DNA of 64,000 nucleotides from Streptomyces rugosispiralis (GCF_024505145.1 NZ_JANIAA010000011.1:62001-126000), one strand, 5' to 3'; counted from the first letter of the stretch, positions 45,004 to 54,078 are shown. Numbers and translations: made by a program. Notes: generated from the letters alone by a model not told the origin.

Positions 45004-45528
45004 TCCGGGGGGAGTGTGGGGACGCGGGTCGTCCAGGCGGGAGAGCCAGGTCGTGAGCAACGCTTCGAGCGTCTCGGACTCCGCGGGCGTCAGGAGATTC
45101 AGCAGGTTGCGCTCGTTGCGCATGTGGTCGGTGAACGCCTGGTCGATCAGTTCGCGTCCGGGGCCGGTGAGGGCGACGATCCGGCCGCGCTGGTCGTCGT
45201 CCGAGCGGCGGCGGGTGACGAGTCCGGCCCGCTCGAGGCGGTCGATCCTCTTGGTCATCGCACCGGTGGTGACCATGGTGTGCGCGGCGAGCTCGCCAGG
45301 AGCGCGTTCATAGGGTTCGCCGGCGCGGCGCAGCGCGCACAGGACGTCGAACTCCCCCTCGCTGAGGCCGTAGCGGCTGTATACGCGGCAGAGTTCTTCG
45401 GTGAGTTGGCCGGCCAGGCGGTGCAGTCGGCCGATCACTCCTTGCGGCGAGATGTCGACGTCGGGCCGTTCGCGGCGCCAGTCGGCCTGGATGCGGGCCA
45501 CGCGGTCCAGCGGTTGCCGATGTTCCAT
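45001..45528 (-). CDS. MarR-family regulator
   Basis: A 175-residue winged-helix regulator: LSEGEFDVLCALRRAGEPYE, then the recognition region TTGAMTKRIDRLERAGLVTR and the DDQRGRIVALT wing. Its ATG lies inside a perfect 54-bp palindrome that also contains the ATG of the divergent DMT transporter. No Shine-Dalgarno is present, and a TATATT -10-like element ends 8 bases before the start, so the transcript is probably leaderless. It most likely represses itself and the transporter. Confidence 0.9.
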   Translation of the reverse strand: MEHRQPLDRVARIQADWRRERPDVDISPQGVIGRLHRLAGQLTEELCRVYSRYGLSEGEFDVLCALRRAGEPYERAPGELAAHTMVTTGAMTKRIDRLERAGLVTRRRSDDDQRGRIVALTGPGRELIDQAFTDHMRNERNLLNLLTPAESETLEALLTTWLSRLDDPRPHTPPG

Positions 45529-45576
45529 GGAAGACAAATATAGCTTCCCGGGAAGCTATATTTGTCTTCCATGGAA
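45523..45576. promoter_or_regulatory. perfect 54-bp palindrome: shared operator and divergent promoters
   Basis: All 27 base pairs on each side of the centre (45549/45550, CCC|GGG) are complementary; the symmetry ends at 45522/45577. Symmetric TATATT elements (45537-45542 and 45557-45562) and symmetric ATG codons (45528 and 45571) lie within it. The inner TAGCTTCCCGGGAAGCTA is the likely MarR site. Confidence 0.85.
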
Positions 45577-46485
45577 GCTAATGCGCGTTGGGTGGCGCTG
45601 ACCGCGGTCGCGCCGGTGGCGTGGGGAGCCAACTACTTCGTCACGCACGAGTTCCTCCCCGCCGGGAGCCCGTTGTACGGGGCCGCTCTGCGGGCGCTGC
45701 CCGCGGGGCTCGTCCTGCTGGCGTTGTGCCGGTGGCGCCGGCCGCACGGCGCGTGGTGGTGGCGGTCCGCGGTGCTGGGATCGCTCAACGTGAGCGTGTT
45801 CTTCGTCCTCGTCTACGTCGCCTCCCAACTGCTGCCGACGAGCGTCGCCGCGACCGTGATGGCGGTGTCCCCGCTGACGATGACGCTCATCGCCTGGCCC
45901 CTGGTGTCCGAGCGGCCCCGGACCGCACATCTGTCCGGTGCCGTGGTCGGGCTCGCCGGGGTGTGCCTCATGCTGCTCACGGGCGCGGAAGGGGTGAGCG
46001 TGCCGGGAGTTCTCGCTTCGGCCGCCGCCATGCTGGTGTCGTCCTTCGGTCACATCCTGACCAAGCGGTGGAGCGCCGATACCGATGTGCTCGCCTCGAC
46101 CGCCTGGCAGCTGACCGCCGGAGGGCTGTTCCTGCTCCCGGCCGCCGCGGTGGTGGAGGGCCCTCCACCCGCGCTCTCCACACCGGCGCTCGCCGCCTTC
46201 GGCTATGTCTCCCTGGCCGCCACCGCGCTGGCCTTCACCGCCTGGTTCACCGGGCTGCGACACCTGCCCGCGGGGACCGTGGGTCTGATCGGGCTGCTCA
46301 ACCCCGTCACGGGCGTGCTGCTCGGCACGACGGTCGCCACGGAGGTGCTGACCGTTCAGCAACTGTGCGGACTGGTCCTGGTCCTGGCCGGAGTCGTCCT
46401 CGGCCGGCCCACCCGCAAAAAGGGCGGCGACACTGGGACTTTGGCCAGGGTGCCCCCGAAAAGCAGCGCCGGGAGGCACTTATGA
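45571..46485 (+). CDS. DMT-family (EamA) transporter
   Basis: A 304-residue ten-helix exporter with two EamA halves (VAPVAWGANYFVTHEFLPAG at the N-terminus; TGLRHLPAGTVGLIGLLNPV near the C-terminus). It probably exports a drug or metabolite sensed by the divergent MarR protein. ATG 45571 lies in the palindrome, with no ribosome-binding site. A TTG at 45562 is in frame, but its mirror image also exists for marR, so it gives no preference. Confidence 0.88.
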   Translation: MEANARWVALTAVAPVAWGANYFVTHEFLPAGSPLYGAALRALPAGLVLLALCRWRRPHGAWWWRSAVLGSLNVSVFFVLVYVASQLLPTSVAATVMAVSPLTMTLIAWPLVSERPRTAHLSGAVVGLAGVCLMLLTGAEGVSVPGVLASAAAMLVSSFGHILTKRWSADTDVLASTAWQLTAGGLFLLPAAAVVEGPPPALSTPALAAFGYVSLAATALAFTAWFTGLRHLPAGTVGLIGLLNPVTGVLLGTTVATEVLTVQQLCGLVLVLAGVVLGRPTRKKGGDTGTLARVPPKSSAGRHL

Positions 46486-46500
46486 GGTACGGGTGGCCCC

Positions 46501-47616
46501 ATGCCTCGCACGTTGAGTTCCACGAAAGCCCGCGCAGCGCTCCGCGTATCGTCGCGTATCTCCCTCGAATTGCTTTTGATCCTCGTCATGGCCGCGGCGG
46601 TCCTGTGGGCCCTGGGCCAGATGTGGTCGGTCATCTGGCCGCTTGTCGTCGGCCTGCTCCTCACGACGCTGACCTGGCCCCTGGCCCGCCTTCTGCGCGG
46701 GTGGGGGTGGCCACCCGCGCTGGCCGCCTCGGTCGTGACGCTGCTGTTCCTCCTGGTCGCCACGGGTATCGTGGCGCTGATCGCGGTGCCCGTGGCGTCC
46801 CAGTCCGGGGAACTGGCCGACGGTGTGACCGAGGGCATCGAGCGGGTGCGTGAATGGGCCGCCGGGCCGCCGCTGAACATCGACGATGCCCAGATCGCGC
46901 AGGCCACCGACAGCGCGGCCGCCCGGTTGCAGAGCAGCGCCGGCAGCTTGGTCACCGCTGTCGTCGCGGGGGTGAGCACTGTGGTCGACGGTGTGATCAC
47001 CGCCGTCCTGGCGCTCTTCTTGATGTTCTTCTTCCTCAAGGACGGCCCGCGGTTCCTGCCGTGGCTCGCCCGTCAGCTCCCCGGCCGGCTCGCCACCGAC
47101 ATCCCCGCCGTGGCCGAGCGCAGTTGGGACACCCTCGGCGCCTTCGTGCGTTCCCAGGCGCTGGTCGGCCTGCTCGACGCCATCCTCATCGGACTCGGGC
47201 TGTGGGCTCTGGGAGTACCGCTGGTGCTGCCGCTGGCGGTCCTGACCTTCATCTCCGCGTTCATTCCGGTCGTCGGGGCCTTGTTCGCGGGTGTGGTCGC
47301 GGTGCTCATCGCGCTGGTGTTCAACGGTCCGACGGACGCGCTGATCGCGTTGGCGATCATCATCGTGGTGCAGCAGCTCGAGGGCAATGTGTTCCAGCCC
47401 ATGATCCAAAGCCGCGGGCTCGGCCTGCACGCGGCGGTCGTCCTGCTGGCGGTGACACTGGGCAGCAGCCTCGCCGGGATCGTGGGCAGCCTGCTCGCCG
47501 TACCGGTGGCCGCGCTGATCGCGGTGGCCTGGAACTACCTGCGCGAACAGCTCAGCCATCCGCCACAGGAGCCGGAGAGCGACGAGCAGCCCGCCGGTGG
47601 CGCCGTCGTGTCGTAG
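46501..47616 (+). CDS. AI-2E family (PerM-like) transporter
   Basis: A 371-residue protein with about eight helices: two pairs at the N-terminus, a soluble region (about 115-190), then FLMFFFLKDGPRFLPWLARQ and the family's FISAFIPVVGALFAGVVAVL and VQQLEGNVFQPMI motifs. Members export small molecules, or sodium/protons in some cases; the AI-2 link applies to only a few. It starts 16 bases after the DMT stop and is likely in the same operon. Confidence 0.9.
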   Translation: MPRTLSSTKARAALRVSSRISLELLLILVMAAAVLWALGQMWSVIWPLVVGLLLTTLTWPLARLLRGWGWPPALAASVVTLLFLLVATGIVALIAVPVASQSGELADGVTEGIERVREWAAGPPLNIDDAQIAQATDSAAARLQSSAGSLVTAVVAGVSTVVDGVITAVLALFLMFFFLKDGPRFLPWLARQLPGRLATDIPAVAERSWDTLGAFVRSQALVGLLDAILIGLGLWALGVPLVLPLAVLTFISAFIPVVGALFAGVVAVLIALVFNGPTDALIALAIIIVVQQLEGNVFQPMIQSRGLGLHAAVVLLAVTLGSSLAGIVGSLLAVPVAALIAVAWNYLREQLSHPPQEPESDEQPAGGAVVS

Positions 47617-47796
47617 CCCCTCGGCATCGGCCCCCGGCGCCGGCGTCGGCAAGCGCATCGGGCGCGGCCGCCCGGACGCGCGCCGGGGGCAAGCACTTCA
47701 ACCCGGGGAAGGCGAGATGAACCCGGCCCTCCGGAAGTCGTTGCCGCATCGGTGGGCGATGATCGCGTCGACCGGGGCGTTCGCGGAACCCTACGG
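47617..47796. other. convergent intergenic region
   Basis: 180 bases between the AI-2E transporter and the MBL gene; no supported gene and no clear hairpin. Confidence 0.35.
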
Positions 47797-48705
47797 TCAC
47801 CCCGTTGCCCAAGGGCCCAGGGTGAACCCCGCGCCCGCCCGCCGGACCTCCACGGCACCCGCGGCGCCCGCGAAGTGTGCGGGAACGACCAACTCCCTTT
47901 GATCCGCGGCGCGTTGGAGGATGCGCAGACGGCTCGCCACCGCTTGTGCCGAGTCCAGGCAGGCATTGCTGTTGCAGCAGGGTTGGAGGATCTGCACCGG
48001 GGTGTGCAGCAGGTCTCCGACGAAGACGGCCCGGTCGCCGCCGGAGGCGAGCCGCAGCACGGAAGAGCCGGGGGTGTGGCCGGGCGCGGACTCCAGGATG
48101 AGGTGCTCGTCGATGCGGTGGCAACCGTCCCACCGCACGGCCTGTCCGGCCCGGTGGATGGGCGCGACGCTGTCCTCGTAGATCAGGCGGCCGTCCGCCT
48201 GCGACCCATTGCCGTATCCGCCGTCCGGACCGAAATGGACGTCGTCGGCTGCCGGGATGAGGTACTGGGCATTGGCGAACGCCGGTATCCACTCCCCGTC
48301 CGCCTCGACGGTGTTCCCGCCGACATGGTCGATGTGCAGGTGGGTGTTGACGACGACGTCGACGTCCTGCGGGCGGACGCCGGCCTTCGCCAGGCCGCCG
48401 AGGAGATCGCCCTGCCAGTGGTGGAACGGCGGCGAGCCCGGCCGTTCGCGTCCCTTGCCCACTCCGGTGTCGACCAGGACGGTCCGCCCGCCGCTGCGCA
48501 GCACCCAGGTCTGCAGCGCCACCACCAGCCGGCCGGAATCCGGCTCCCAGTGGTCCGGCGCCAGCCAGTCCGCATTGTCCTTCCACACCTCGCCGGCGGT
48601 CTCCGCGACCAGGTCGGCGACCGGCACCAACGGGCCCTGCCACTCCACGATCCGGATGACCTCGACATCGCCCAGCACAAGGCGACGCACACTCTCGTTC
48701 GTCAT
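47797..48705 (-). CDS. MBL-fold metallohydrolase
   Basis: A 302-residue metallo-beta-lactamase-fold enzyme with the metal motif THLHIDHVGG, an upstream Asp in VLVDTGVGKG, SAPGHTPGSSVL and FVGDLLHTPVQI, and a final His in VVPAHFAG. It resembles the lactonase/sulfatase-like group near N-acyl-homoserine lactonase. The substrate is unknown. Start MTNESV has CGGAG just upstream. The divergent AraC gene is its probable regulator. Confidence 0.88.
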   Translation of the reverse strand: MTNESVRRLVLGDVEVIRIVEWQGPLVPVADLVAETAGEVWKDNADWLAPDHWEPDSGRLVVALQTWVLRSGGRTVLVDTGVGKGRERPGSPPFHHWQGDLLGGLAKAGVRPQDVDVVVNTHLHIDHVGGNTVEADGEWIPAFANAQYLIPAADDVHFGPDGGYGNGSQADGRLIYEDSVAPIHRAGQAVRWDGCHRIDEHLILESAPGHTPGSSVLRLASGGDRAVFVGDLLHTPVQILQPCCNSNACLDSAQAVASRLRILQRAADQRELVVPAHFAGAAGAVEVRRAGAGFTLGPWATG

Positions 48706-48763
48706 ACTCCGGACTCTAGGAAGGCCGTAAGAGCCTCTCAATGCGCATCCGGCTCACTGGGAT

Positions 48764-48773
48764 ACGCATGCGT
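48764..48773. promoter_or_regulatory. palindrome between MBL and AraC genes
   Basis: ACGCATGCGT, a perfect 10-bp dyad flanked by GAT and CTC, lies in the 100-bp divergent region. GGGATAC and GTCCCAT segments surround it. It could be the AraC-type binding site. Confidence 0.4.
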
Positions 48774-48805
48774 CTCATGTCCCATACGGGAGATACTCTG
48801 CGCGA

Positions 48806-49675
48806 ATGGATGTGGTGAGCGACGCGATCTCCGCCATGCGGCTGGGGCACCCCTCGTCCCACCGGTTGCGGATGAACGACGGTGGGCGCACGCGGCTCCG
48901 CCCGTTCGGCGGCGCGGGCTTTCACGTGGTGCTCAAGGGCGGCTGCCGACTGCTGCCCGACGGCGGCGACCCGGTGTCCCTCGGCGTGGGGGACGCGGTG
49001 CTGCTCCCCCATGGCACGGGCCATGAGCTCGCCGACTCCCCGACCGAGACGGAGCTCCTCTGCGGCCAGTACCGGCTCGACTGCAGCCGTATCCACCCGC
49101 TGCTCGCGGAGCTGCCCCGGGTCGTCCACCTTCCCAGCCGTGTGGGCGGCCACCTCGAGCTGCGCGCCGCGATCGACCTGCTCGCCGGTGAGGTGGACGA
49201 AAGCCGGCCCGGCTCCTGCATCGCGCTGCCGAACCTGCTCGACCTGCTCCTCGTCTACATGATCCGCGCCTGGATGACCGAGGCCACCAGCGGAGCCTGG
49301 CCCCGCGTCCTGGGTGACCCGGTGACGGCCGCCGCGCTGCGGGCGCTGCACTCGGACCCCGCCTCCCCATGGACCATCGAGCGCCTGGCCGCGGAGGTGA
49401 ACGTCTCCCGCCCCACCCTGGCGCGCCGGTTCACCACCCTGGTCGGCCGCCCGCCGATGGGGTACCTCACGTGGTGGCGCGTCATTCTCACCGCCACCCT
49501 GCTCCGGGACACTTCGGACACCCTGGCCTCCATCGCCGGCCGGGTCGGCTACGGCAGCCCGTACGCGCTCTCCCACGCCTTCCAGCGTGAGTTCGGCACC
49601 ACCCCGGGGCGGTACCGCAAGGCCGCGGCCCGGGGACCGGCGTGGAGGGGGCAGGAGGTCAGCGGGCGCAGCTGA
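48806..49675 (+). CDS. AraC-family regulator with N-terminal cupin
   Basis: A 289-residue regulator. The N-terminal cupin-type domain (FHVVLKGGCRLLPDGGDPVS to LLPHGTGHELA) senses a ligand. The C-terminal pair of helix-turn-helices is intact (WTIERLAAEVNVSRPTLARR; LASIAGRVGYGSPYALSHAF). It probably activates the divergent MBL hydrolase gene. The 3' end overlaps the convergent SGNH gene by 17 bases. Confidence 0.9.
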   Translation: MDVVSDAISAMRLGHPSSHRLRMNDGGRTRLRPFGGAGFHVVLKGGCRLLPDGGDPVSLGVGDAVLLPHGTGHELADSPTETELLCGQYRLDCSRIHPLLAELPRVVHLPSRVGGHLELRAAIDLLAGEVDESRPGSCIALPNLLDLLLVYMIRAWMTEATSGAWPRVLGDPVTAAALRALHSDPASPWTIERLAAEVNVSRPTLARRFTTLVGRPPMGYLTWWRVILTATLLRDTSDTLASIAGRVGYGSPYALSHAFQREFGTTPGRYRKAAARGPAWRGQEVSGRS

Positions 49676-50918
49676 GGGCGCGGAGGGGGATGGCGTCGCT
49701 CATGACCCGCATACCGGCGTCATTGGGGTGGAGGTGGTCGCCGCCGTCGTAGGCGGGGAGCATCCGGGAGGGCGCCGCGGGGTCCCTGACGGCCTCGTCG
49801 AAGTCGACGACCGCGTCGAACTCGCCGCTGGTGCGGATGAAGGCGTTGACCTGTTGACGGACCGTCTCGTCGACGGCCTCGTACTCCCGCCACCCCTCGT
49901 ACGGCATGACGGTCGCCCCGACCACGCATACGCCACGCGCGTGGGACCTCGCGATGATCTGCCGGTAGCCGGCGATGAGGTCGTCGGCCGTGGGGCCCGG
50001 TGTGGCCTTGATGTCGTTGATGCCCTCCAGCAGGATCGTCGTGCGCACACCGGCCTGGGAGAGCACATCCCGGTCGAGTCGCTTCAGCGCGCTCTCGGCC
50101 GAGCCGTCGGCGAGGACCCTGTTGCCGGAGATGCCCTCGTTGGCCACGCCCTTGAGCCGGGAGCGGGGGTCGGCGAGCAGCCGTCGGGCGAGGAAGTCCG
50201 GCCAGCGGCGGTTGGTGTCCTGGGTGGAGGCGGAGCCGTCGGTGATCGAGTCGCCGAAGGCGACGACGGCGCCGGTGCCGGGCCGGGGCCGCACCACGGC
50301 GGCGTCCAGGTAGTACCAGGAGGTGATCTGCTGAGAGTAGGCGGCGGCGCCCTCCTCCGCGGCGTGGTCGCCGGACGGTGCGATGTACGAGGTCGCACGG
50401 GCCCCTTTGTGGCCGGTCGCGAGGGTGCCCGCGCTGCGTACGTAGAGGCTGATCGCGAGGTCCGACTGGGGCTGGACGCGGCCCGGCAGCGGATCGCTGT
50501 AGACGACGCCGCCCGCCGGTACGGTCACCGACGACGCGCCGCGGAAGGTCAGCCGTCCGCTGCTGCCGGGCACGACCGCCGCCCCGGACGCGCGTACACC
50601 GGCGTAGGCGTGGCCGAAGGTCACCGGCTGGTCGCCGTAGGCGTTGGAGAGCCGGATGCGCAGGTCCCGGCCGCCGACGCTGGTGTGGACGACGAACCGG
50701 TAGGTCAGGTCCTGGGCGGCGGCTCCCGCCGGGTAGGCGCTGGAGCCCCAGGTGACGACGGAGGCGCGCGGGGCGGGCGGCGTCGCGGGCTGGTCGGTGG
50801 ACCGAGCGGTGGCCTGGGCGGCGTAGGACTCGGTTCCGGTGGTCAGGACGACCCCGAGGGCGGCGGCGGTCGCGGCCAGGAGGCCGAGGGCGCGTGCGGG
50901 TAAGCCCGGTCTCTGCAT
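49659..50918 (-). CDS. secreted SGNH/GDSL hydrolase
   Basis: A 419-residue secreted esterase. The signal peptide is about residues 1-34 (ALGLLAATAAALGVVLTT then a YAA end). A beta-rich N-terminal domain (about 60-200) is followed by the SGNH domain: block I VVAFGDSITDG, block II GISGNR, block III GINDIK and block V HLHPND. The substrate is an ester of unknown type. The open frame extends upstream to 50972, but ATG 50918 gives a normal signal peptide. Confidence 0.9.
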   Translation of the reverse strand: MQRPGLPARALGLLAATAAALGVVLTTGTESYAAQATARSTDQPATPPAPRASVVTWGSSAYPAGAAAQDLTYRFVVHTSVGGRDLRIRLSNAYGDQPVTFGHAYAGVRASGAAVVPGSSGRLTFRGASSVTVPAGGVVYSDPLPGRVQPQSDLAISLYVRSAGTLATGHKGARATSYIAPSGDHAAEEGAAAYSQQITSWYYLDAAVVRPRPGTGAVVAFGDSITDGSASTQDTNRRWPDFLARRLLADPRSRLKGVANEGISGNRVLADGSAESALKRLDRDVLSQAGVRTTILLEGINDIKATPGPTADDLIAGYRQIIARSHARGVCVVGATVMPYEGWREYEAVDETVRQQVNAFIRTSGEFDAVVDFDEAVRDPAAPSRMLPAYDGGDHLHPNDAGMRVMSDAIPLRALSCAR

Positions 50919-51073
50919 GATGCGTCGCTTCCTTCTCTCGACAGTTGAGTGATCGGAGGAATAGATACGCAATTCCGATCCGGCTGTCGAGAGGGAACGC
51001 CGAACTGCCCGGGATTAGCCGCTCGGTACCTCATGGTCATCGGATCTCTTCGCTCGACGTATGTACGGCGTCA
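50919..51073. other. intergenic region upstream of the SGNH hydrolase
   Basis: 155 bases; no gene seen. It should contain the SGNH gene promoter and the end of the MBL operon transcript. Confidence 0.35.
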
Positions 51074-52114
51074 TCAGCGCACCCGCGTGTACTGATGCAC
51101 GCCGCCGACATGGGCCACCGCCGCCCGGCCGCGCAGCACGAGGACATCCAGGTGCGCGGCCGTCTCATGGACCGCGAGCATCTGGTTGAAGGCGTTCAAC
51201 TCCCCGAACGGCACAGCCCGGCGCGTCCATGCGAGCTTTCGCGCCACCGCGTGGGCATCGAGCGTGTCCTCGCCCAGCGCGGCCAGACTCCCGGCCAGCC
51301 GGTCGTCGTGGTGGGCGAGCAGTTCGGCGACCCGGGTGTGGGTGGAGTCGGCGACCGGTCCGTGGGCGGGCAGCAGGCGGGCGTCGGCGTAGCGGGTCAT
51401 CAGCCGCAGCGAGTCCAGGTAGTCGGCGAGCGGGTGGCCGCCCGGCTCGGCGAGTTCGAAGCCGATGGACGGGGTGATGTGCGGCAGGACGTGGTCCCCG
51501 GAGAACAGCAGCCCCCGCTGTTCGTCCAGGAAGACCACATGGCCCTTGGTGTGCCCGGGGGTGGGCACGACCCGCAGCTCACGGTCGCCGAAGCGGAGGG
51601 CTCCCGCGTGCAGCCAGCGGTCGGGGGCCTCCCATACGCTCGGGTCGTAGCCGCCGTGGTCCATCGCCTCGACGCGGTCGGCGAGTTCTCCGGCGCCCGC
51701 CGCGCGCAGGGTCCGCAGCGAGCCGACGGGCTGGTCGCTGCGCAGCCGGTCGAGCATCTCCAGACCCGGGCGCTCCCCCGCGCCGAGGTAGACCCGCGAG
51801 CCGAGCAGCCGGCGCAGCTCCACCGCCTGGGTGTAGTGATCGCGGTGGATGTGGGTGACCAGGATGTGGCTGATGTCGCCGGGGTCGCGGTCGATGGCGG
51901 CCAGGGCCTCCTCGAGCGCCTTGCGCGCCTCGGGGATCGCCCAGCCCCCGTCGATCATGACGATGCCACCGTCGTCGGCCAGATCCTCCAGCAGATAGAC
52001 ATTGACGGCACGCAGTCCGTCGCCGGGAAGTGGCAGTGGCACGCGGTGCACCCCGGGCCGTACGGTCCGGATTCCGGACGCCGCCCACGGAGCCTGGTCG
52101 AACCGCGCTGTCAT
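51074..52114 (-). CDS. MBL-fold metallohydrolase of the catabolic operon
   Basis: A 346-residue metallo-beta-lactamase-fold enzyme: HILVTHIHRDHYTQAVEL (metal ligands), VVPTPGHTKGHVVFL, FSGDHVLPHITP, and a C-terminal helical domain. It is similar to proteins that act on CoA-thioester-type or lactone substrates. Its ATG overlaps the stop of the CoA-ligase gene (ATGA), so it is the last gene of that operon and may hydrolyse a pathway thioester. Confidence 0.88.
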   Translation of the reverse strand: MTARFDQAPWAASGIRTVRPGVHRVPLPLPGDGLRAVNVYLLEDLADDGGIVMIDGGWAIPEARKALEEALAAIDRDPGDISHILVTHIHRDHYTQAVELRRLLGSRVYLGAGERPGLEMLDRLRSDQPVGSLRTLRAAGAGELADRVEAMDHGGYDPSVWEAPDRWLHAGALRFGDRELRVVPTPGHTKGHVVFLDEQRGLLFSGDHVLPHITPSIGFELAEPGGHPLADYLDSLRLMTRYADARLLPAHGPVADSTHTRVAELLAHHDDRLAGSLAALGEDTLDAHAVARKLAWTRRAVPFGELNAFNQMLAVHETAAHLDVLVLRGRAAVAHVGGVHQYTRVR

Positions 52115-53619
52115 GCTTCTCCTCGCCGGCCGGTCTCACGGGCGCGCAGTCCGGCGGCCAGATCCCGGGCGCCGCGCCGGTCGAGCTTGCCGACCTTCGT
52201 CTGGGGCAGCTCCTCGACGTCGTAGACGTACTCGGGCCACTTGGTCTTGGACAGTCCGACGCTCTCCAAGTGGCCGATCACCTCGGCCAGCTCGATGCCG
52301 TCGCCGTCCTCGGCGACGACGAGCAGCGCCACGCGTTCGCCGAGGACATCGTCGGGGACCGGTACGACACAGGCCCTGGCCACCCGCGGGTGGCCGACGA
52401 CCGCGCGCTCGACCTCGGTGATGTCGATGTTGCGGCCGCCCCGGATGATGATGTCCTTCTCGCGGCCCATGACGCTGATGGTGCCGTCCTCGTGGGTCAT
52501 CAGCAGATCGCCGGTGGGCAGATAGCCGTCCGCCGTGAGCGCCGGTGGATCGATCCTGCCCTCGCGCGCGTATCCGAGGAAGAGGGAAGGGCCGCGGACC
52601 TGCGCCCGGCCGGTCACCCCCGGACCTGCCGCCTGACCGTCGGGGGTGAGCGCGCGTACGTCCGTACCCGGGAAGGGGCGGCCGTCCCTGCCGAGCCGGA
52701 TCTCCTCGGGGTCGTCGGGGCTCGGCGAGGTGTGGCCCAGGCACTCGGACATGCCGAAGACGCGGAGGATCCTCGTGCCCAGGGAGCGTTCGGCCCGAGC
52801 CAGCGCCCCGCGGTCCATGGGCCCGCCGCCCACGGTGATCGACCGGACGCCCCGGAGGATGCCGGAGCCGGCCGCTTCGGCGCCCATCTGCAACGCCATG
52901 GTCGGTACGCACATGGTCCAGCGGACACCGGTGTCGGCCATCCGCCGCAGCGCGACCGCCCGGTCCCACTTCCCGGTCAGGACGAGCGGCCCGCGCAGCA
53001 GGAGGGAGACGTACACCCCGAAGCAGTACGCCGCGGTGGACGACAGCGGCACGATCGCGGCGACGGCGTCTCCCGGCGCCAGCCCATTGACGTCGATGGT
53101 GCTCGTGGCGGCGTACCGCAGGGCCCGCTCGGACTGTACGACGCCCTTGGGCCGCCCGGTGGAACCGGAGGTCAGGCCGATGAGGACGCCGTCCGACCAC
53201 CGCGCCACCTCGCGCCGGTGGGGTGCGGACCGGCAGGTCCAGCCGTCGAGGACCGTCCGCGCCGGGCCGGGGAGCCGGGTGCGTACCGTCCACTCGTCCA
53301 TCGCGGAGGGCTCGGCGACGACGGCGTCCGGGCGGATGTCCTCCCATGCGGCGGCGAACTCGGCGGGTGTGGTGTGCCGGTTGACCACCGCGAGAACCCC
53401 GCCCCGCAGGCCCACGGCGAGGCTGGCGGCGACGGTGCGCCAGGAGTTGTCGGCCTGGACCAGGACGGTGCCCACCGACTCCTCGGCGGACAGCGCGTCG
53501 GCCAGCCGTACGGCCTCCTCGAGCAACTCCCTGGCCGTATGGCCGCCGGTGTCGTCGATCACGGCGATGAAGTCGGCGTCGTCCGCCTGCCGCTGGAACT
53601 CCCGCACTACCTGTCGCAT
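52111..53619 (-). CDS. acyl-CoA synthetase (AMP-forming)
   Basis: A 502-residue ANL-superfamily ligase that activates a carboxylic acid to its CoA ester. The P-loop LTSGSTGRPKGVVQ, VFGMSECLG (A5), YLPTGDLLM (A7), GREKDIIIRGGRNI (A8) and the catalytic Lys in PQTKVGKLDRR (A10) are all present. The substrate pocket cannot be read by eye. GAGG lies about 8 bases before ATG 53619. It probably feeds the beta-oxidation-like genes upstream. Confidence 0.92.
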   Translation of the reverse strand: MRQVVREFQRQADDADFIAVIDDTGGHTARELLEEAVRLADALSAEESVGTVLVQADNSWRTVAASLAVGLRGGVLAVVNRHTTPAEFAAAWEDIRPDAVVAEPSAMDEWTVRTRLPGPARTVLDGWTCRSAPHRREVARWSDGVLIGLTSGSTGRPKGVVQSERALRYAATSTIDVNGLAPGDAVAAIVPLSSTAAYCFGVYVSLLLRGPLVLTGKWDRAVALRRMADTGVRWTMCVPTMALQMGAEAAGSGILRGVRSITVGGGPMDRGALARAERSLGTRILRVFGMSECLGHTSPSPDDPEEIRLGRDGRPFPGTDVRALTPDGQAAGPGVTGRAQVRGPSLFLGYAREGRIDPPALTADGYLPTGDLLMTHEDGTISVMGREKDIIIRGGRNIDITEVERAVVGHPRVARACVVPVPDDVLGERVALLVVAEDGDGIELAEVIGHLESVGLSKTKWPEYVYDVEELPQTKVGKLDRRGARDLAAGLRARETGRRGEA

Positions 53620-53649
53620 CTGGCCCCTCGTCGCACTCTGCCGATCGCC

Positions 53650-53705
53650 GTGTGTCCGACGTCGTGTGTCCGACGCCGTGTGTCCGACGTCGTGTGTCCG
53701 ACGCC
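53650..53705. repeat. 14-bp tandem repeat, four copies
   Basis: GTGTGTCCGACGTC and GTGTGTCCGACGCC alternate twice in the 113-bp gap before the CoA-ligase gene. A partial fifth copy follows. It sits between operon genes, 31 bases upstream of the ligase start. Confidence 0.85.
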
Positions 53706-53732
53706 GTTTGCCCGGACGGCCGGGAATCCTCA

Positions 53733-54053
53733 TCAGGCGGTGAACATCTCCGCCTCGTGCCCCATGACCGCGATCCGGCGGCCCTTCATGTCGCCGACCT
53801 GGGCGACGGCATCGGCCCACTCGGGGCTCGCGAGGGCCTTCTCCAGGTCCTCGGGGGAGTCGAAGCCGAGCACGGAGATGCCGTCCCAGCCTTCGGAACG
53901 CGGCTCCAGGGCGGCGTCGATCTCGGTGTGCCGCCATGAGCGCAGCCCGGGCAGGCGGCGGGTCAGCTCGGCGTGGTCGCCGCGCCACCACGTGATGAAC
54001 CGCTCGTGGGTCCACTCCGGGGGCCGGGCCGCCAGCAGGACGAGGTTGTACAT
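53733..54053 (-). CDS. EthD-domain protein
   Basis: A 106-residue dimeric alpha/beta-barrel (EthD-like) protein: MYNLVLLAARPPEWTHERFI, then WWRGDHAELTRRLPGLRSW and a terminal MGHE segment. EthD proteins accompany oxidative or hydrolytic catabolic systems, often without a known reaction. ATG 54053 is preferred over ATG 54068 because GGAGAG precedes it at normal spacing. It belongs to the ligase operon. Confidence 0.85.
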   Translation of the reverse strand: MYNLVLLAARPPEWTHERFITWWRGDHAELTRRLPGLRSWRHTEIDAALEPRSEGWDGISVLGFDSPEDLEKALASPEWADAVAQVGDMKGRRIAVMGHEAEMFTA

Positions 54054-54078
54054 GACGGTGCTCTCCATGGGGTCGAGG

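Noticed and set aside
45523..45576. Insertion-sequence end or phage attachment site
   Set aside because: No transposase, integrase or flanking target duplication is present, and the element fits exactly between divergent start codons.
53652..53939. Cys/Val/Arg-rich frame across the 14-bp repeats on the + strand
   Set aside because: Its periodic sequence comes only from the repeat, and it runs antisense to the EthD gene.
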